A stretch of DNA of 64,000 nucleotides from assembly GCA_030374805.1 (NCBI GenBank), contig JARGSG010000209.1, forward strand, positions 744,001-808,000. The letters are read 5' to 3'. A program made the position numbers and the translations under genes. The notes beneath the pieces are model-generated. The model did not search any database and was not told the DNA's origin. It saw nothing but the letters and a program-made list of their open reading frames with translations. Source of the stretch: Gracilaria gracilis. Taxonomy: Eukaryota > Rhodophyta > Florideophyceae > Gracilariales > Gracilariaceae. Of the stretch, positions 52,478 to 63,131 are shown piece after piece (position 1 is the stretch's first letter; every line of letters begins with the position of its first letter).

Positions 52478-53471
52478 TCGCGCATACTCCTCTGTACCGG
52501 CAAATAGTGAGTTTCCGTATGCGATTTCTTTCTACTGTCCACTCATTCAAATTCTCTTGTAGATAAGCCATTCGGAATGGAAACGAACAGACACTCTGCT
52601 CACCCACTACATGTATAAATAATGACGATCATTCGCGTCGATAAATTCTAGATTTTGGTAGACAAAATAAAGAGCGAAATAAATCAGTACATGAATCCGA
52701 AGCTGAATGTCACAATAAAGACATTTACGAAATCAGCCGTGGTTTTTTACACCGACTCTGTGAGACAACAGTCCCAGGCCAAGTTTTGGCAGGGGATTGA
52801 AGAGTGCAGAAACCAAGGAGCCATCCCCCATAGAATTGCGCGTCTTTTTGCAACATGTTGAACGACGTGTGAAGAAAAACCCGCTCAGTCCGAGACTTTA
52901 TTGTACACTTTGTCGCTTAGCACACATTAAAAAGCTAGAATCAATCTTCGACATTATTCGTCTCCTCGCTTGAGGGGGTGTACATGGCACTGTGTTGACG
53001 CGTCAACCGCAACCCAATAGGGCAATTGAGCTGTCTTCGAGAAGCCAGGCAATTATTGTGACACCCAGAGGCACCATCGTTGCTTTAACGTAAAACAACT
53101 TTGTTTTGCTGGGGAACGAAAGTTAGTCTGAACATATTTGCTGGGGATTAAGAGAGTAGGGGATGATTAGGGGGTCTAGGAACGCTGATACGCGCGAGAC
53201 AAAGGATGCTCCGCGGCACAAAACGGCAATGCTGGCCTTTCAATTATGGGGCAGAGCGAATCGGCAGCGCGCGAGATGCCACCGGTTGCCAGGTTCCAGA
53301 GCCAAGGCGTGGGGAAGAAGAGGGCTGTGGGGTGAAAGTGGCGGTGAGTGTCGTAGGCGCGCTGCCTCTTTTTGTAGTGGTTTGCAATGCGCGCAGCGAT
53401 CGCTGCTGCGCGTGCATGAATTTATAATATTATACAATTACTACTGTAGTAGTCGCACGACTACATAGGTA
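52478..53471. other. Unassigned stretch between Tigger and Tc1 elements
   Basis: A plus-strand frame at 52655-52861 (NPKLNVTIKTFTKSAVVFY) looks protein-like but lacks an ATG, and I do not recognise it. The plus ORFs at 53163-53468 compete in frame and look like chance. Nothing else is seen. Confidence 0.25.
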
Positions 53472-55036
53472 TACTCAGCGAAATTTATATATCTCTTTCA
53501 GAAATACGTCCGTATACCAAAACCCGGTTTAAATCTACATATATAAAGGGCAAATCACGAAAGCAAAGCGCTGGTACAGTATCTGGAGATATTCTTACAA
53601 TTTCTTGTAATAGCCACTCTTTATAACTTATAAAACAAAAGACGAAAGTTCTTTATATCAGCAAAATTTTATACCATCAGTTCAGTTCAAACTAAAATTG
53701 GCGCGCATCTAGAGGCTGTACAGTTCTATAACTGTGCGAGGTATCATGGAATGCTCTCCACTTCCATAATCTACATCTGAAATTCTTCCATCGTTCCAAC
53801 TATGCCTCGAGGAAAAGTCTTATCAGCCGTTGAAGAAGCACAAATCATAGCCCCCGATTCCCACGGAATTAGCAACAAAAAAATTGCAAAAGTCATTGGA
53901 CGACATCGCAAAACTGTGCAGCAGTTTCTGATGCGCCCAAAACCTTGCCAAAAGAAGAAATGGAATCCGAAGAACAAGAAGATTACTGACACTACTAAAA
54001 GGGCCATCATCCGAGATGCAATATGGCGTCAGTCTTCTGCATCTTAAGTACAGAAAAAAATGGTTTGGATATAGGAGTTCGTCGCGTGTAACAGATCCTA
54101 AGAGAAGTTGCATACTTGAAGTACAAGAGAATGAAGAAAAGAATTTATATGACCCAGAAACATAAAACAAATCGTATAAAATGGGCGAGGGAGAAGCTTG
54201 CATAGGGTGCAGTTGATTGGAAAAGAGTCATCTTCTCCGACGAAGAGAAGTTTAACTTAGATGGTCCTGATGGTGTGGCACTTTACTGACATGATCTGAG
54301 AAAGGAAACGAAATTTTTCCGCAACGTCAGCAAGGGGAAAAATCTGTTATGGTTTGGGCTGCTATTTCTTACTATGGGCGTGGTAATATTGTAGCGCTTG
54401 ATGGTAATATGAATGCTACATTGTATATCAAGACTCTGTTTAGTGATCTTTTACCTTTTGCAGCTGCGGCAGTAGGTGAGAACTGGGTGTTTATGCACGA
54501 TGGGGCTAGTGCCCATCGTGCAAATGCTACAAAAAAAGTGGCTTAAGGACAATCAAGTGGAGGTTTTAGACTGGCCGGCGAAGAGCCCAGACATTAATGT
54601 TATCGAAAATGTCTGGGCTTGTCTGGCTAGGAAGGTCTATGAAGGTCATAGGCAGTTCCACACTGTAGAAGAACTTGCCAATCGTGTTGGTGATATATGG
54701 GAAAGCATTCCCTTCGAAATGTTGGAAAGTCTTTACGAATCTATTCCACAGCGTCTAATAGCTGTCATAGAGAAAAAAGGAGCCATGACAGGCTACTGAG
54801 TCGAAGTTAATTAGAATTTACTGCGTTTGCTGTTATAAAATTTCGTAGATATAAATAAACTTCGTTGCTTGTGTTTATCATATCTTCTCAATGGTTTTGT
54901 GTGAGTACCTACTGTTTTATACTGTTGTCTAACTGTTTACGATTTAGTGGTGGCCGACGCTCGGAGTGATGTATCGCAAATCATCAGGGGTTAAACCGCT
55001 CTCAACTTTTTCGGGGTATCTAAATTTCGCTGACTG
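53472..55036 (+). mobile_element. Tc1-type DNA transposon (about 1.57 kb), decayed
   Basis: The left end reads TCAGCGAAATTTA (from about 53475), and the right end carries its complement TAAATTTCGCTGA followed by CTG and TA (55037-55038). The left terminal bases are altered, so the exact start is uncertain by 2-3 bases. One plus-strand transposase lies inside. Confidence 0.75.
53802..54799 (+). pseudogene. Tc1-type DD34E transposase, decayed
   Basis: ATG 53802 opens MPRGKVLSAVEEAQII, then NKKIAKVIGRHRKTVQQFL, the helix-turn-helix. After a frame break, VIFSDEEKFNLDGPDG supplies the first Asp (about 54.23 kb), with stops before and after. A new frame reads VWAAISYYGRGNIVALDGNMN and WVFMHDGASAH (second Asp). 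A further frameshift leads to WPAKSPDINVIENVW, where the Glu is 34 residues after the second Asp. The signature DD34E defines the Tc1 family. At least three frame breaks make it inactive. Confidence 0.85.
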
Positions 55037-55072
55037 TACCAACGGTACAAATTAGAGATTTCGAAAGCCATC

Positions 55073-55133
55073 AGCCATGGATTTGCATCTGCCACATTGT
55101 GGCCCACAATGTGGCAGATGCAAATCCATGGCT
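55073..55133. repeat. Perfect 61-bp palindrome (30-bp arms, 1-bp centre)
   Basis: The left arm (55073-55102) begins AGCCATGGATTTGCATCTGC. The right arm (55104-55133) is its exact reverse complement, with a single C at 55103 between them. It lies 35 bp right of the Tc1 end and overlaps the first codons of the following ORF, which has no ATG of its own there. Confidence 0.95.
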
Positions 55134-56235
55134 GCCACAACACGCAACCGGTGGCTTTGAAGGTCACCAGTCACCTTTCATTCCTCCAACTGAGTCACTC
55201 AACGGTACGGACTCCTCCAACCAACAGATTTCATTTCCTCCATCTTCCCCATTGCCCGTCCTGTCCCTTTCACAAGACAAGCTTGACAGTTTGCGCCTGC
55301 TCCCATCCTCATTTGACCAATTTGTACACATACCCGTATACGATTATGGTAAATACGATTACGTTGACGGCGTTCTCATTGCACATGAAATGAGCGATAG
55401 GGTTCACAGTCAAATCGTGCGCTACCTCATCACCCTTTTTTATGAACGCCACAGGACAAGCAAGTCAAATGGAAATAGTCGCTTGTGCTGATGCCATAAT
55501 CGCAATACCCTCTTACTCGTATTCTACTCATGGCGTGCACCCGATGCGCACTCGCTCTCGTGCGCGGCGCTCAGAGCCATTCGTCATTACTGGAAGAAGA
55601 GAGCGGCTTGAAGAAATTGCCGTTGGGGTGCCGCAAACGAATGAACAAGCCTCCAATTGCTCTCCTCGATCTAGCCGTGTGGGCTATTCCATCAATCAAC
55701 CTGCGATGCTTTTGTCGAGGTCACCAGCAATACTCGCTCCACCTACTTCAACCAGAAAAGGAGAGATTATGTGAATGCAGGAGTTAAAGTGTACAGAATC
55801 ATAGACCGTGATATTCCACACAGAAGCCAGAGTACATTTTGCCCTGCGGTTCACGTAGGAAAGCTGCGCTCTGGCAAATATCGCTGGAGCACTTACTTTC
55901 CTGGACAGTCCTTTAGCACAACCCATTTTGGCCAAGGTGCTCCGCTCCACAATCCCAATCTCCAGTGCCGCCCGTGCAGGGATCATCTCTCAATTCTCTT
56001 GAGCATCTTTGAGAGTAGTATAAACGTGTTATGCAGAGAAAGCGAAATCTTCTGCTTAAGACGTGCTGTAATGACCAATAGAGAAGCAGAGACTAAATTG
56101 TCACAGCTTTTCTTTGGACATACTGTGTGTAACCATCCTTTTGGATCTCAACTTCAGGGGAAGAGAATGGTGTGTACTTGTCGGCCAAATATTCTGAATG
56201 ATGTCGACCACTTTTCTGCTAAGCTGTCCAAATAG
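55134..56235 (+). pseudogene. Uma2-like PD-(D/E)XK nuclease, frameshifted
   Basis: Three plus-strand frames read in series resemble the Uma2 family. At 55339 is YDYGKYDYVDGVLIAHEMSD, then RVHSQIVRYLITLF, equivalent to the N-terminal (Y)xxVDGxLV...H..I...L pattern. At 55711 is AFVEVTSNTRSTYFNQKRRD, then YVNAGVKVYRII, equivalent to the E-V-x-S...K...Y...GV.xYW core, with the Glu and Lys that would bind metal. Between them the frame is lost twice. A Cys-containing tail continues to 56235. Uma2 proteins are best known from bacteria; whether this is a eukaryotic transposon nuclease or a transferred gene is unclear. The assignment rests on motif spacing only. Confidence 0.45.
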
Positions 56236-56624
56236 GACTATGTCAAGGAGACGTTTGTGTTCCCCCTCTGCGTGAGCGTCAGGGGCTTGTTGTTAGTGAG
56301 ATTGTTCGAAAGTGGCCTGAAAGGTTGCTGGCTTTCCTCGCGAGAGAACGTTTCTTTTCAACAGAAACGTTCTGCACTACGTTGTAATTTAGCTGGTGTA
56401 CCTGTAAAGAGAAAGAGAATGAGAGAGAACAGCTGATGGTGCTACGTCAAATTGAATTCTCACTGTCGAGTCAAACCCTTAGGCGAATATTTCGACACTT
56501 CAGCAAAAAAGCCAGGCGACATCGAAAGAACCAAGGGTAGATTTAAAGCGACGATGTGTGTGAGGTCAAACTGTTTAGCGCTTGACGTTGACTGAAGAGA
56601 GCCATGGGACACATATCTTTTGAA
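56236..56624. other. Spacer with a small hairpin
   Basis: No gene is recognised. AGAACGTTTC at 56345-56354 and its complement GAAACGTTCT at 56364-56373 form a 10-bp stem with a 9-base loop. Its place downstream of two converging frames would suit a transcript end. Confidence 0.4.
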
Positions 56625-58289
56625 CTAACTCACTAGGAATGCCCCCCAGTACTTCACTATCTCCACTACGTCATCGTTGGGACCAAGTTGAATGTGTCCC
56701 ATATATGTTCGCTTCAGTTGTTCCGGAGATGTGTTCATCTGTTGAGACACCTTATCTAGGAACTCAGATTCTGTGAGATCGGAAAAGACCTTCTTTTCAC
56801 GATAACATTTAAGAATCATGGTTGCATAATCCCTCCTTAAAGACATTGCAGTCACAGAGCGAAGACTTGGGTCTTGCAACGACAAGAATGTTTGCCACTC
56901 TCTCGTTATTTGCGGTGGTTTTAGGCTCAAGGCGGTTTGGTCGTGCAGCAGGAGAGGTTTGAACGGCCCGTTATCAAATCTTCGGACAAATTCCTGTACG
57001 GCCGGACGGATTCGTAGGATATGGAATTTGAGGTACGGTATTATAGTTGCGGGCAATACCAAATGAGGTAGATCAAGATAGCGGGGCCGTTTCTCATCCA
57101 CGGTTCTTAGTTCAATGTATGAACCTTGCTCGAAAATAAGATCAAACCGCCTGCATTCCTCCCTTGTTGGAACTTGCAGCTGACCAAAAACTTGAGGTCT
57201 CTGACCTCCAGAGACCAACATGAGTAATCCGATAAAGTTTGTAGACCAGGCTTTCAAATGCGCGTAAGTGATGGACCTTTTGGTACCAATGTCCTGTTCT
57301 TCTCCAGGCCGCATACACGAGCGCATCACATAATCAAGCGCACCTATGGCTCGATCCTTTATGACGTTCATGCTCGACATGGTGGGCGGGTTAAGTACCG
57401 CAGATGTAGATCGTTCGCTTACTCTTTTCTTATTCTGACAAAGACTGCGATGAGCGCGTTTCGAAGCATTGGTGATGTTCTGAAGAACGACGGAAACGAG
57501 CTCGAGTTGGTTTTTGATGACATGGTCGTCTAGGACCAGAATTCCTACCTCGCAAACCCTTTTCAGGCAGGCCGATTTTGTCTTGACCAAACCTGGAGAG
57601 CTTTTCTTGATGAAAAACTCCATGAAGCCGTTGACAAGCTTATGATCTGCCACGCTTTGAAACAGAGTCTGTTCCTTCCAAATATCCTCTCTTGCACAAG
57701 CATATGTAGACACCGCCCATCTGAAAAACTGTGAGAGAGTCGTCCTAAGTTTCTCAAACTCAGCTCTTCCGATTTCCCCGTTTCGAAACCTCGATTTAAA
57801 GTACACCTCATAGACTCGTCGTAACCCAAGACAGTTGTGAATCGTGACCCCAATTCCCTTGTAGTACAGCGCTCCCGATGTTGCTTCAGTTTCCTGGAGC
57901 CGCACTCTTTCAGTATTGGAAAAAAGGGTAGGGTGATATGTCTCCAAGGAAGAGACCTGTGCATACCAACGATTTTTGTAGGCCTTTGAAAGAGTCCGTT
58001 TATCAAAAAGTTGATCTGTCTTGTGTTCATCGATGTCACATCCCTGCCCATTTCCGTACTTATCCTTCCCTCGAAAGACCTCCATGGCACGTCTAGCTTT
58101 TTTACGCGAAGTTTCGGGTTCATTTCGAAATGCGAAATCCATTATGTTCGAACTACGTTTCTGCCTCACAACTCGATTGCAGATCATCTTGGGCGAAGTG
58201 GAACTCGTCAGCGGCGACGTCTTCTCCAAACCAAAGTCTATACATGTTCTCCTTTGCAATGAGATTTCGTAGTCCATCTCTTTATCCAT
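56625..58289 (-). CDS. Crypton-like tyrosine recombinase (YR1), intact 554-residue ORF
   Basis: The first ATG is at 58289 (MDKEMDYEISLQ), and the same context starts the divergent paralog YR2. The N-terminal 150 residues are basic and variable. Residues 150-270 hold the segment YYKGIGVTIHNCLGLRRVYE and a helical SAM-like part. The C-terminal 270 residues resemble a tyrosine-recombinase core: LMLVSGGQRPQVFGQLQVP (box I Arg), SVTAMSLRRDYATMIL (box II R of HxxR, with the His position Met) and QLKRTYMGHI, with the candidate nucleophile Tyr. No lesion is seen. It would cut and rejoin DNA, probably for its own element. Family assignment is by motif reading. Confidence 0.65.
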   Translation of the reverse strand: MDKEMDYEISLQRRTCIDFGLEKTSPLTSSTSPKMICNRVVRQKRSSNIMDFAFRNEPETSRKKARRAMEVFRGKDKYGNGQGCDIDEHKTDQLFDKRTLSKAYKNRWYAQVSSLETYHPTLFSNTERVRLQETEATSGALYYKGIGVTIHNCLGLRRVYEVYFKSRFRNGEIGRAEFEKLRTTLSQFFRWAVSTYACAREDIWKEQTLFQSVADHKLVNGFMEFFIKKSSPGLVKTKSACLKRVCEVGILVLDDHVIKNQLELVSVVLQNITNASKRAHRSLCQNKKRVSERSTSAVLNPPTMSSMNVIKDRAIGALDYVMRSCMRPGEEQDIGTKRSITYAHLKAWSTNFIGLLMLVSGGQRPQVFGQLQVPTREECRRFDLIFEQGSYIELRTVDEKRPRYLDLPHLVLPATIIPYLKFHILRIRPAVQEFVRRFDNGPFKPLLLHDQTALSLKPPQITREWQTFLSLQDPSLRSVTAMSLRRDYATMILKCYREKKVFSDLTESEFLDKVSQQMNTSPEQLKRTYMGHIQLGPNDDVVEIVKYWGAFLVS

Positions 58290-60083
58290 GTCGATGAAAA
58301 ATTCGATGCAGAGGGTTCGCAGGTGACGAATAGAGAACAAGGGCCAAGCAAGTCAGTAGACGGGGCGATCTGTGGACGAGAAAATCTTCAAGATAAAGAC
58401 AAGGGATACGGGATCGCATGGAGTGTCGTACTGCGGGGCAACAGCGGTTCTTACATGTTAAAGGATTCGACCCCAGAGTGTAAAGTTTCGGTTGGTGAAC
58501 GTGGAGGCCAAAACGTTCACGAATAATCGGAGGATGTTTGCTCAAACTTTGCTTCTAATGCCTAAATCTGATGTGTTACTGTCAATAAAGGCCGTAGGTG
58601 TACGCCACGTCACAATTATTGTGCATTCATATTGCCACAAACCCAAGCGTCGCGAATCCAAAGGTAGTCTCCGGGCATTGGGCCTTTATCTCCAAATTCA
58701 CGGGTACGTAACGTCACAATTATTGTACACCCGTCTTTCATGCGCCTGAAAAAGGTCATCTTGTTACAGTTATTGTAACAACGCGAATCCAACTGTTGAA
58801 AGAGCCGAAGAATTCGGCCTCTATCTAGGGGAGCTCCATTCGAGGGTACTTTCCCTTCCACCATGGCCCGATAAAAGTAGCAATTACTCCCCACCCCCTG
58901 AAGGCAGTTGATGCTCTTCGGTGTCAAAGCTTCCGATCGGATGTGCCATGTGGCGCTTTATTGCATCCAGTAAAATACCCCCCCCCCCCCCGGAATATTT
59001 ACGCTCACTCGGAGAACTGTAGGACTGCATATTTACCCGGGGTACTCAAAGGTCTAAATTGCGCCGGGGGATATCTATATTGTTATATTCACCAGGGTGA
59101 ACGTAGTTGTTACATTCAACCGGGCGACTGTAACCGTAACCCCCCCCCCCCCCCCCCCCCCTTTCTCACACTCTCTGTTTATAGGTGCCCAAGTTTAATA
59201 TATACTTAATTCACACCGTTTCAGTTCGAAAAACCATTCTCCCACGAGCCCTTCTACGTAATGAAACGAATCAGCTACCATAGACTTTAATTTGATGATG
59301 ACGCTAGGAGAGTGATGTTGAACTCGCGTACGTATGGTCACAAGTATTGTACATCCGTCTTTGATACTCCGGAATAAGGTCATATTGTCACACATATTGT
59401 AGCATCGCGAATCCAAGCGTTGAAAGAGCCCAGAATTTGGGGTCTATCTGTGGAAGCTTCATTCAATGGACACTTACTTATTCACCATGGCCCGATAAGA
59501 GTAGCAATCCACGAAGCTCCACACCACGTGAACGCAGTTGAAGCTCTTTGCAGTCAAAAGCTTTCGACCGGACGTGCCAAGTGGCGCTTTATTGCATCCA
59601 ATAAAATAAAACCCTGACGCTTCGCCAATGATGTTACTCTAATTGTGACAATATAACCTTGTTCATGCGTATAAAAGACGAGTGTACAAAAATTGTGACG
59701 TTACATAGACGTGAATCTGGAGAGAAAGATCCCAAGACAGGAGAGTAGCTTCGGATTCGCGACGCTTGGGGAATGATGTTACACAGTTGTAACCTTGTGT
59801 CCATATTCCGGCATACAAAAGACGGATGTACAATAATTGTGACGTTGCGGTCTTTATTGACAGTAACGCATCAGATTTAGGCATTACTTACCCTCTGAGG
59901 TCGAACTCTCCCAGCATATAAGAACCGCTGTGGCCCCGCAGTACGACACTCCATGCGATCCCGTATCTCTTGTCTTCCGCTTGAAGATATTCTCGTGCAC
60001 AGATCCCCCCGTCTACTCACTTGCGTGGCCCTTGTTCTCCATTAGTCACCTGCGAACCCTCTGCATCGAATTTATTCATCGAC
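58290..60083. repeat. Divergent intergenic region built from a large inverted repeat
   Basis: Sequence upstream of YR1 (58283-58780) is repeated in reverse upstream of YR2 (about 59650-60095), including CGATGCAGAGGGTTCGCAGG, ACGGGATCGCATGGAGTGTC and CTAAATCTGATG-GTTACTGTC. Between the arms, 58708-58980 and 59334-59612 are direct repeats (CCATGGCCCGATAA, GTGGCGCTTTATTGCATCCA). Sites of the form ACAATNATTGT recur at least eight times. Two poly-C runs are present (58978-58991 and 59140-59161). Confidence 0.8.
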
Positions 60084-60971
60084 ATGGATGAGGAGATTGG
60101 CAACGATTGTTTTGAAGTGGAGAAATTGCGGATTCCTCGCGTCCAGAGGAGCGAAAGTACGATTAGCACTAATGGACGTATCAAACACGAGAAATTCGTG
60201 CCGCGGAAGGATATAAGGAAAAAGCTCACCCCAAAGTCAAAGTCGAAGTCAGCATCGAAGTGGAAGTCAGCATCGAAGTGGAAGCTAGCATCAAAGTCGA
60301 ACCCTATCGAAACAGTGGACCTAACCGTGGACGAAGAACCCGCGACACAGATGACACAGAGTAACTGTGTTACAAAAGGCGTAGGAGAAGTAATATCGGT
60401 GGACCATACAAATGAAAGAACTCTAACAGAGATGGCCTGGAGAATTTGGATAAAGGCGCTAGAGAAACGGAAGCCTTGGATCTTCGAGAGCTCGAATGCG
60501 AGGTTGAAGTATCGTGGCAAGACCGCGCAAGGCGTTTCGGCTTATGAAGGTATTGGTGTGACAAGCTCGAACTGCGAAGGACTTCGAGACGTTCTAGCCT
60601 ATCTCAGTGCCATAGATCGCAGTGCTGCCGGGACGAGCACGAAAAAGTTCATTAGTTCTTTAACAACCACCATTTCGCAGTTTTTGCGATGGTGTGTCGC
60701 AAGCTCTACTTCTGGCAAGTACGACGTCTGGAAGCGAGAATGCTTATACGAGAATGTCTCGAAGTTACATGTTGTTGAACAATTTGTCGACTATTTCCTT
60801 GATTGTTGTGAGAGTCGCACTGCCAGAAACAAGGCAGAATGTTTGATGGTCGTTTGCAATGCTGCGTATCCGACTCTTGAACCACGACTCAGGGAAAATG
60901 TAGATCAGGTCTCAGTCGTTCTTGGAAGCGTGGCACGCAAGAAGGGAAAAGACAACATTAGAGGAGGTTGA
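60084..60971 (+). pseudogene. N-terminal half of a second Crypton-like recombinase (YR2)
   Basis: ATG 60084 (MDEEIGNDCFEVEKLRIP) starts a 295-residue ORF whose middle part, YEGIGVTSSNCEGLRDVLAYL, matches YYKGIGVTIHNCLGLRRVYEVYF of YR1, followed by the same helical region (TTTISQFLRWCVASS versus TTLSQFFRWAVSTY). An 18-bp tandem repeat at 60249-60302 encodes SASKWK units. The ORF stops at RKKGKDNIRGG, just where the catalytic domain begins in YR1; no catalytic domain follows in this orientation. It is either a truncated paralog or a derived DNA-binding protein. Confidence 0.6.
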
Positions 60972-61429
60972 ACGCACAAATTTGAGTAATCTTCCTAATA
61001 TAGTACGCCTATGACATGGACACAAGAAAAATGTCCCTTCATTAAACCCCCCTTCAGTCTTCTCTTACCCTTCATGACGTTACCAATAGGCTGAGCCGGT
61101 AGAGGAGAACAATATCTGCACGTATACGACAGAGGAAATGATCATCACTAGCGATGCCATTGATAATACATTTTATCGGTGCTGACCTCATTCCAGGACT
61201 TGTTTCCATAATTCACAAGGCTCCCTTCACACTTCAACATTCTGGACAATCGAACGCTCTTATTCCAGATATTATCTGCGTGCTCTGATTCTGAAAGCTC
61301 TTCGCACGACGTTTGAAGTTCTGAAAGAGATTTTCGAAGGCCTCTTCTTGCATCCAGCACCAGGATAGGATATACTACGCACACCGCGAGCGTGCTTCCA
61401 AAGTAAAATGGCTACTATGATAAGAACTT
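60972..61429. other. Unassigned stretch after YR2
   Basis: Short minus-strand ORFs (61148-61384) have no recognisable motif. Part may be the decayed C-terminus of the kinase frame to the right. Confidence 0.25.
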
Positions 61430-62190
61430 GGGCTCGCAATCTAGTTCTCAGTGTGTGCACATACCGCATCATTCAAATACTCTTGCAATCTCTTCGAGAG
61501 AAGATATCGTTCTCTTTGTCTGAGAACGTCGCATTTGCTCTGTTAAAGCCTAATGTCCCACTCTTGGGGCCTAATGGTTGCCCATTTGGGCGACAAGAAT
61601 CGAAGTCTATAACCACGGGTGTGTTATTTGCGTCAAACATAACGTTGTCAGGACTAAGGTCATTGTGACATAAACCCAGAAAATGCAAATGCTCAACTCC
61701 CTTTCTGACGGAATCTAGGCAAAATGATATGTCAACCTCGCTGGGGCAACGATCCACGCGCTCGCGAAGACTTTCCTTGTATCTTTGGAAACAGAGTCCA
61801 AGGATATAACCGTCTTCAACGTGACATCCCAAGTACTTTGCAATGTTAGGATGAGGATATTTCTTCAAAACCTCGCACACTTTAGCCTCCTGGTATGTCG
61901 TTTCCCACATTCGAGTGTCTGATTTGTCTGCTTCGACCATATACATCATCAAATCGGGGCCTTTCACATAGATGTCATCTCGTGCGGGATCTGCGATGCG
62001 TGTGAATTTTATTGCTTCAAAGCGAGGATAAACATGTATCTTTTCGATTAAATGGCCTGTGAGGGTACGAAGATCGAGACTTCCTTTCTAGGTGTTATAG
62101 ATCCGCCGTGGAATGCGGGTAATGAAGTTCTCTGCTCCATCTGTGTAGAGAACATGGGGACATTCTCGTCTGTCATCTTATAAATGAATT
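61430..62190 (-). pseudogene. Protein-kinase-like gene, decayed
   Basis: The minus strand reads DIYVKGPDLMMYMVEADKSD, WETTYQEAKVCEVLKKYPHP and NIAKYLGCHVEDGYILGLCF, then the catalytic loop HNDLSPDNVMFDANNTPVVI and DFDSC, where DFG is DFD. This is the HxDxxxxN...DFx pattern of Ser/Thr protein kinases. FSDKENDIFS follows, then the frame is lost. N-lobe sequence continues upstream (62040-61990) in the same frame, but an in-frame stop lies near 62.09 kb and no glycine loop is readable. It could be a captured host gene or a lineage-specific kinase family member. Confidence 0.65.
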
Positions 62191-63131
62191 TGGTGTTGAG
62201 CAACTTCATGTTTGTGCGGTTTAGAGAGTGAGAGGGTTGTTACACCAAAAATCAATAAAGGGTACGACGATACTATGTACCAAAAGGTACAGGTAAAAGG
62301 GTTACCGTTGGTTGGAGAGGGATCGTTAACCTTGCCCTTGGCAGACTTGCTGTCATGGACTCGGCTCCTAAAGTTCGCTTGTATCGCAAGAAAAGTAGAT
62401 AAGTTCTAGTTCTGCAGAACTTTTTAGCAATAGCCCACTGCCCACGTCAGGGCATAACGTCGGACGTTCGAAAGAATTCTTGCGTTTCAAAAATTTCTGA
62501 CGCTTTTCGAATAGCAATATCTAAAACCAAGTCATTTAATGACGTTGAGCCGGTTTCTTCAGAATTTGACATACACAGCGCGGTAGGCCCCAACGCAAGA
62601 CGGTTTCTCCGAAGACCAGCGCAAGAGAATAGCGTGAACTCTGAGAAGAACGTAAACAAAGGCATTCATTCATTCATTATACTGCCGATACTGGTTAGTG
62701 AATCACTATCAGAGGTCAAATGCCTGTTTCTCACTGCCGGTCTCATCTCTCGCCTGAATCCCTCCACGCTGAAAACATCTGCGGAGATATTCAATCGTTT
62801 GGTCTGCGATAACCACATTTTCGCATACGTCGCTCCCCCAAACCGTCCAACACGTCCGTGTCGAAAGTTCGGTTGCGCTCAGCCCTAAGATCTCGTCTGC
62901 TTGACGGCATGATTCGTAAGGTTGGCATCGCCGTGGATCGCTGGAATGTTCTTGTCGTCGGCCGGGCAGCATTGCCAAGTTTCGCCAGCGCACTGGAAGT
63001 GAATAAGCTTGTGGGCGAGGGCGCTACTATTGTTGAAATTCTTCATATGCGTAGGCAGCCACTGCCCAGAATTCCTGCTTCGGAGCCAGGAGACGGATTT
63101 CAGGTTGAGAAGTTGAGTGTTGTGGTATATC
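62191..63131. other. Unassigned stretch before YR3
   Basis: Minus frames 62709-62993 and 62885-63178 and plus frame 62858-63157 conflict, and none carries a motif I recognise. No repeat or RNA gene is seen. Confidence 0.25.

Noticed and set aside
53163-53468. 101-codon plus ORF before the Tc1 element
   Set aside because: It overlaps ORFs in two other frames, is Arg-rich by base composition, and has no motif.
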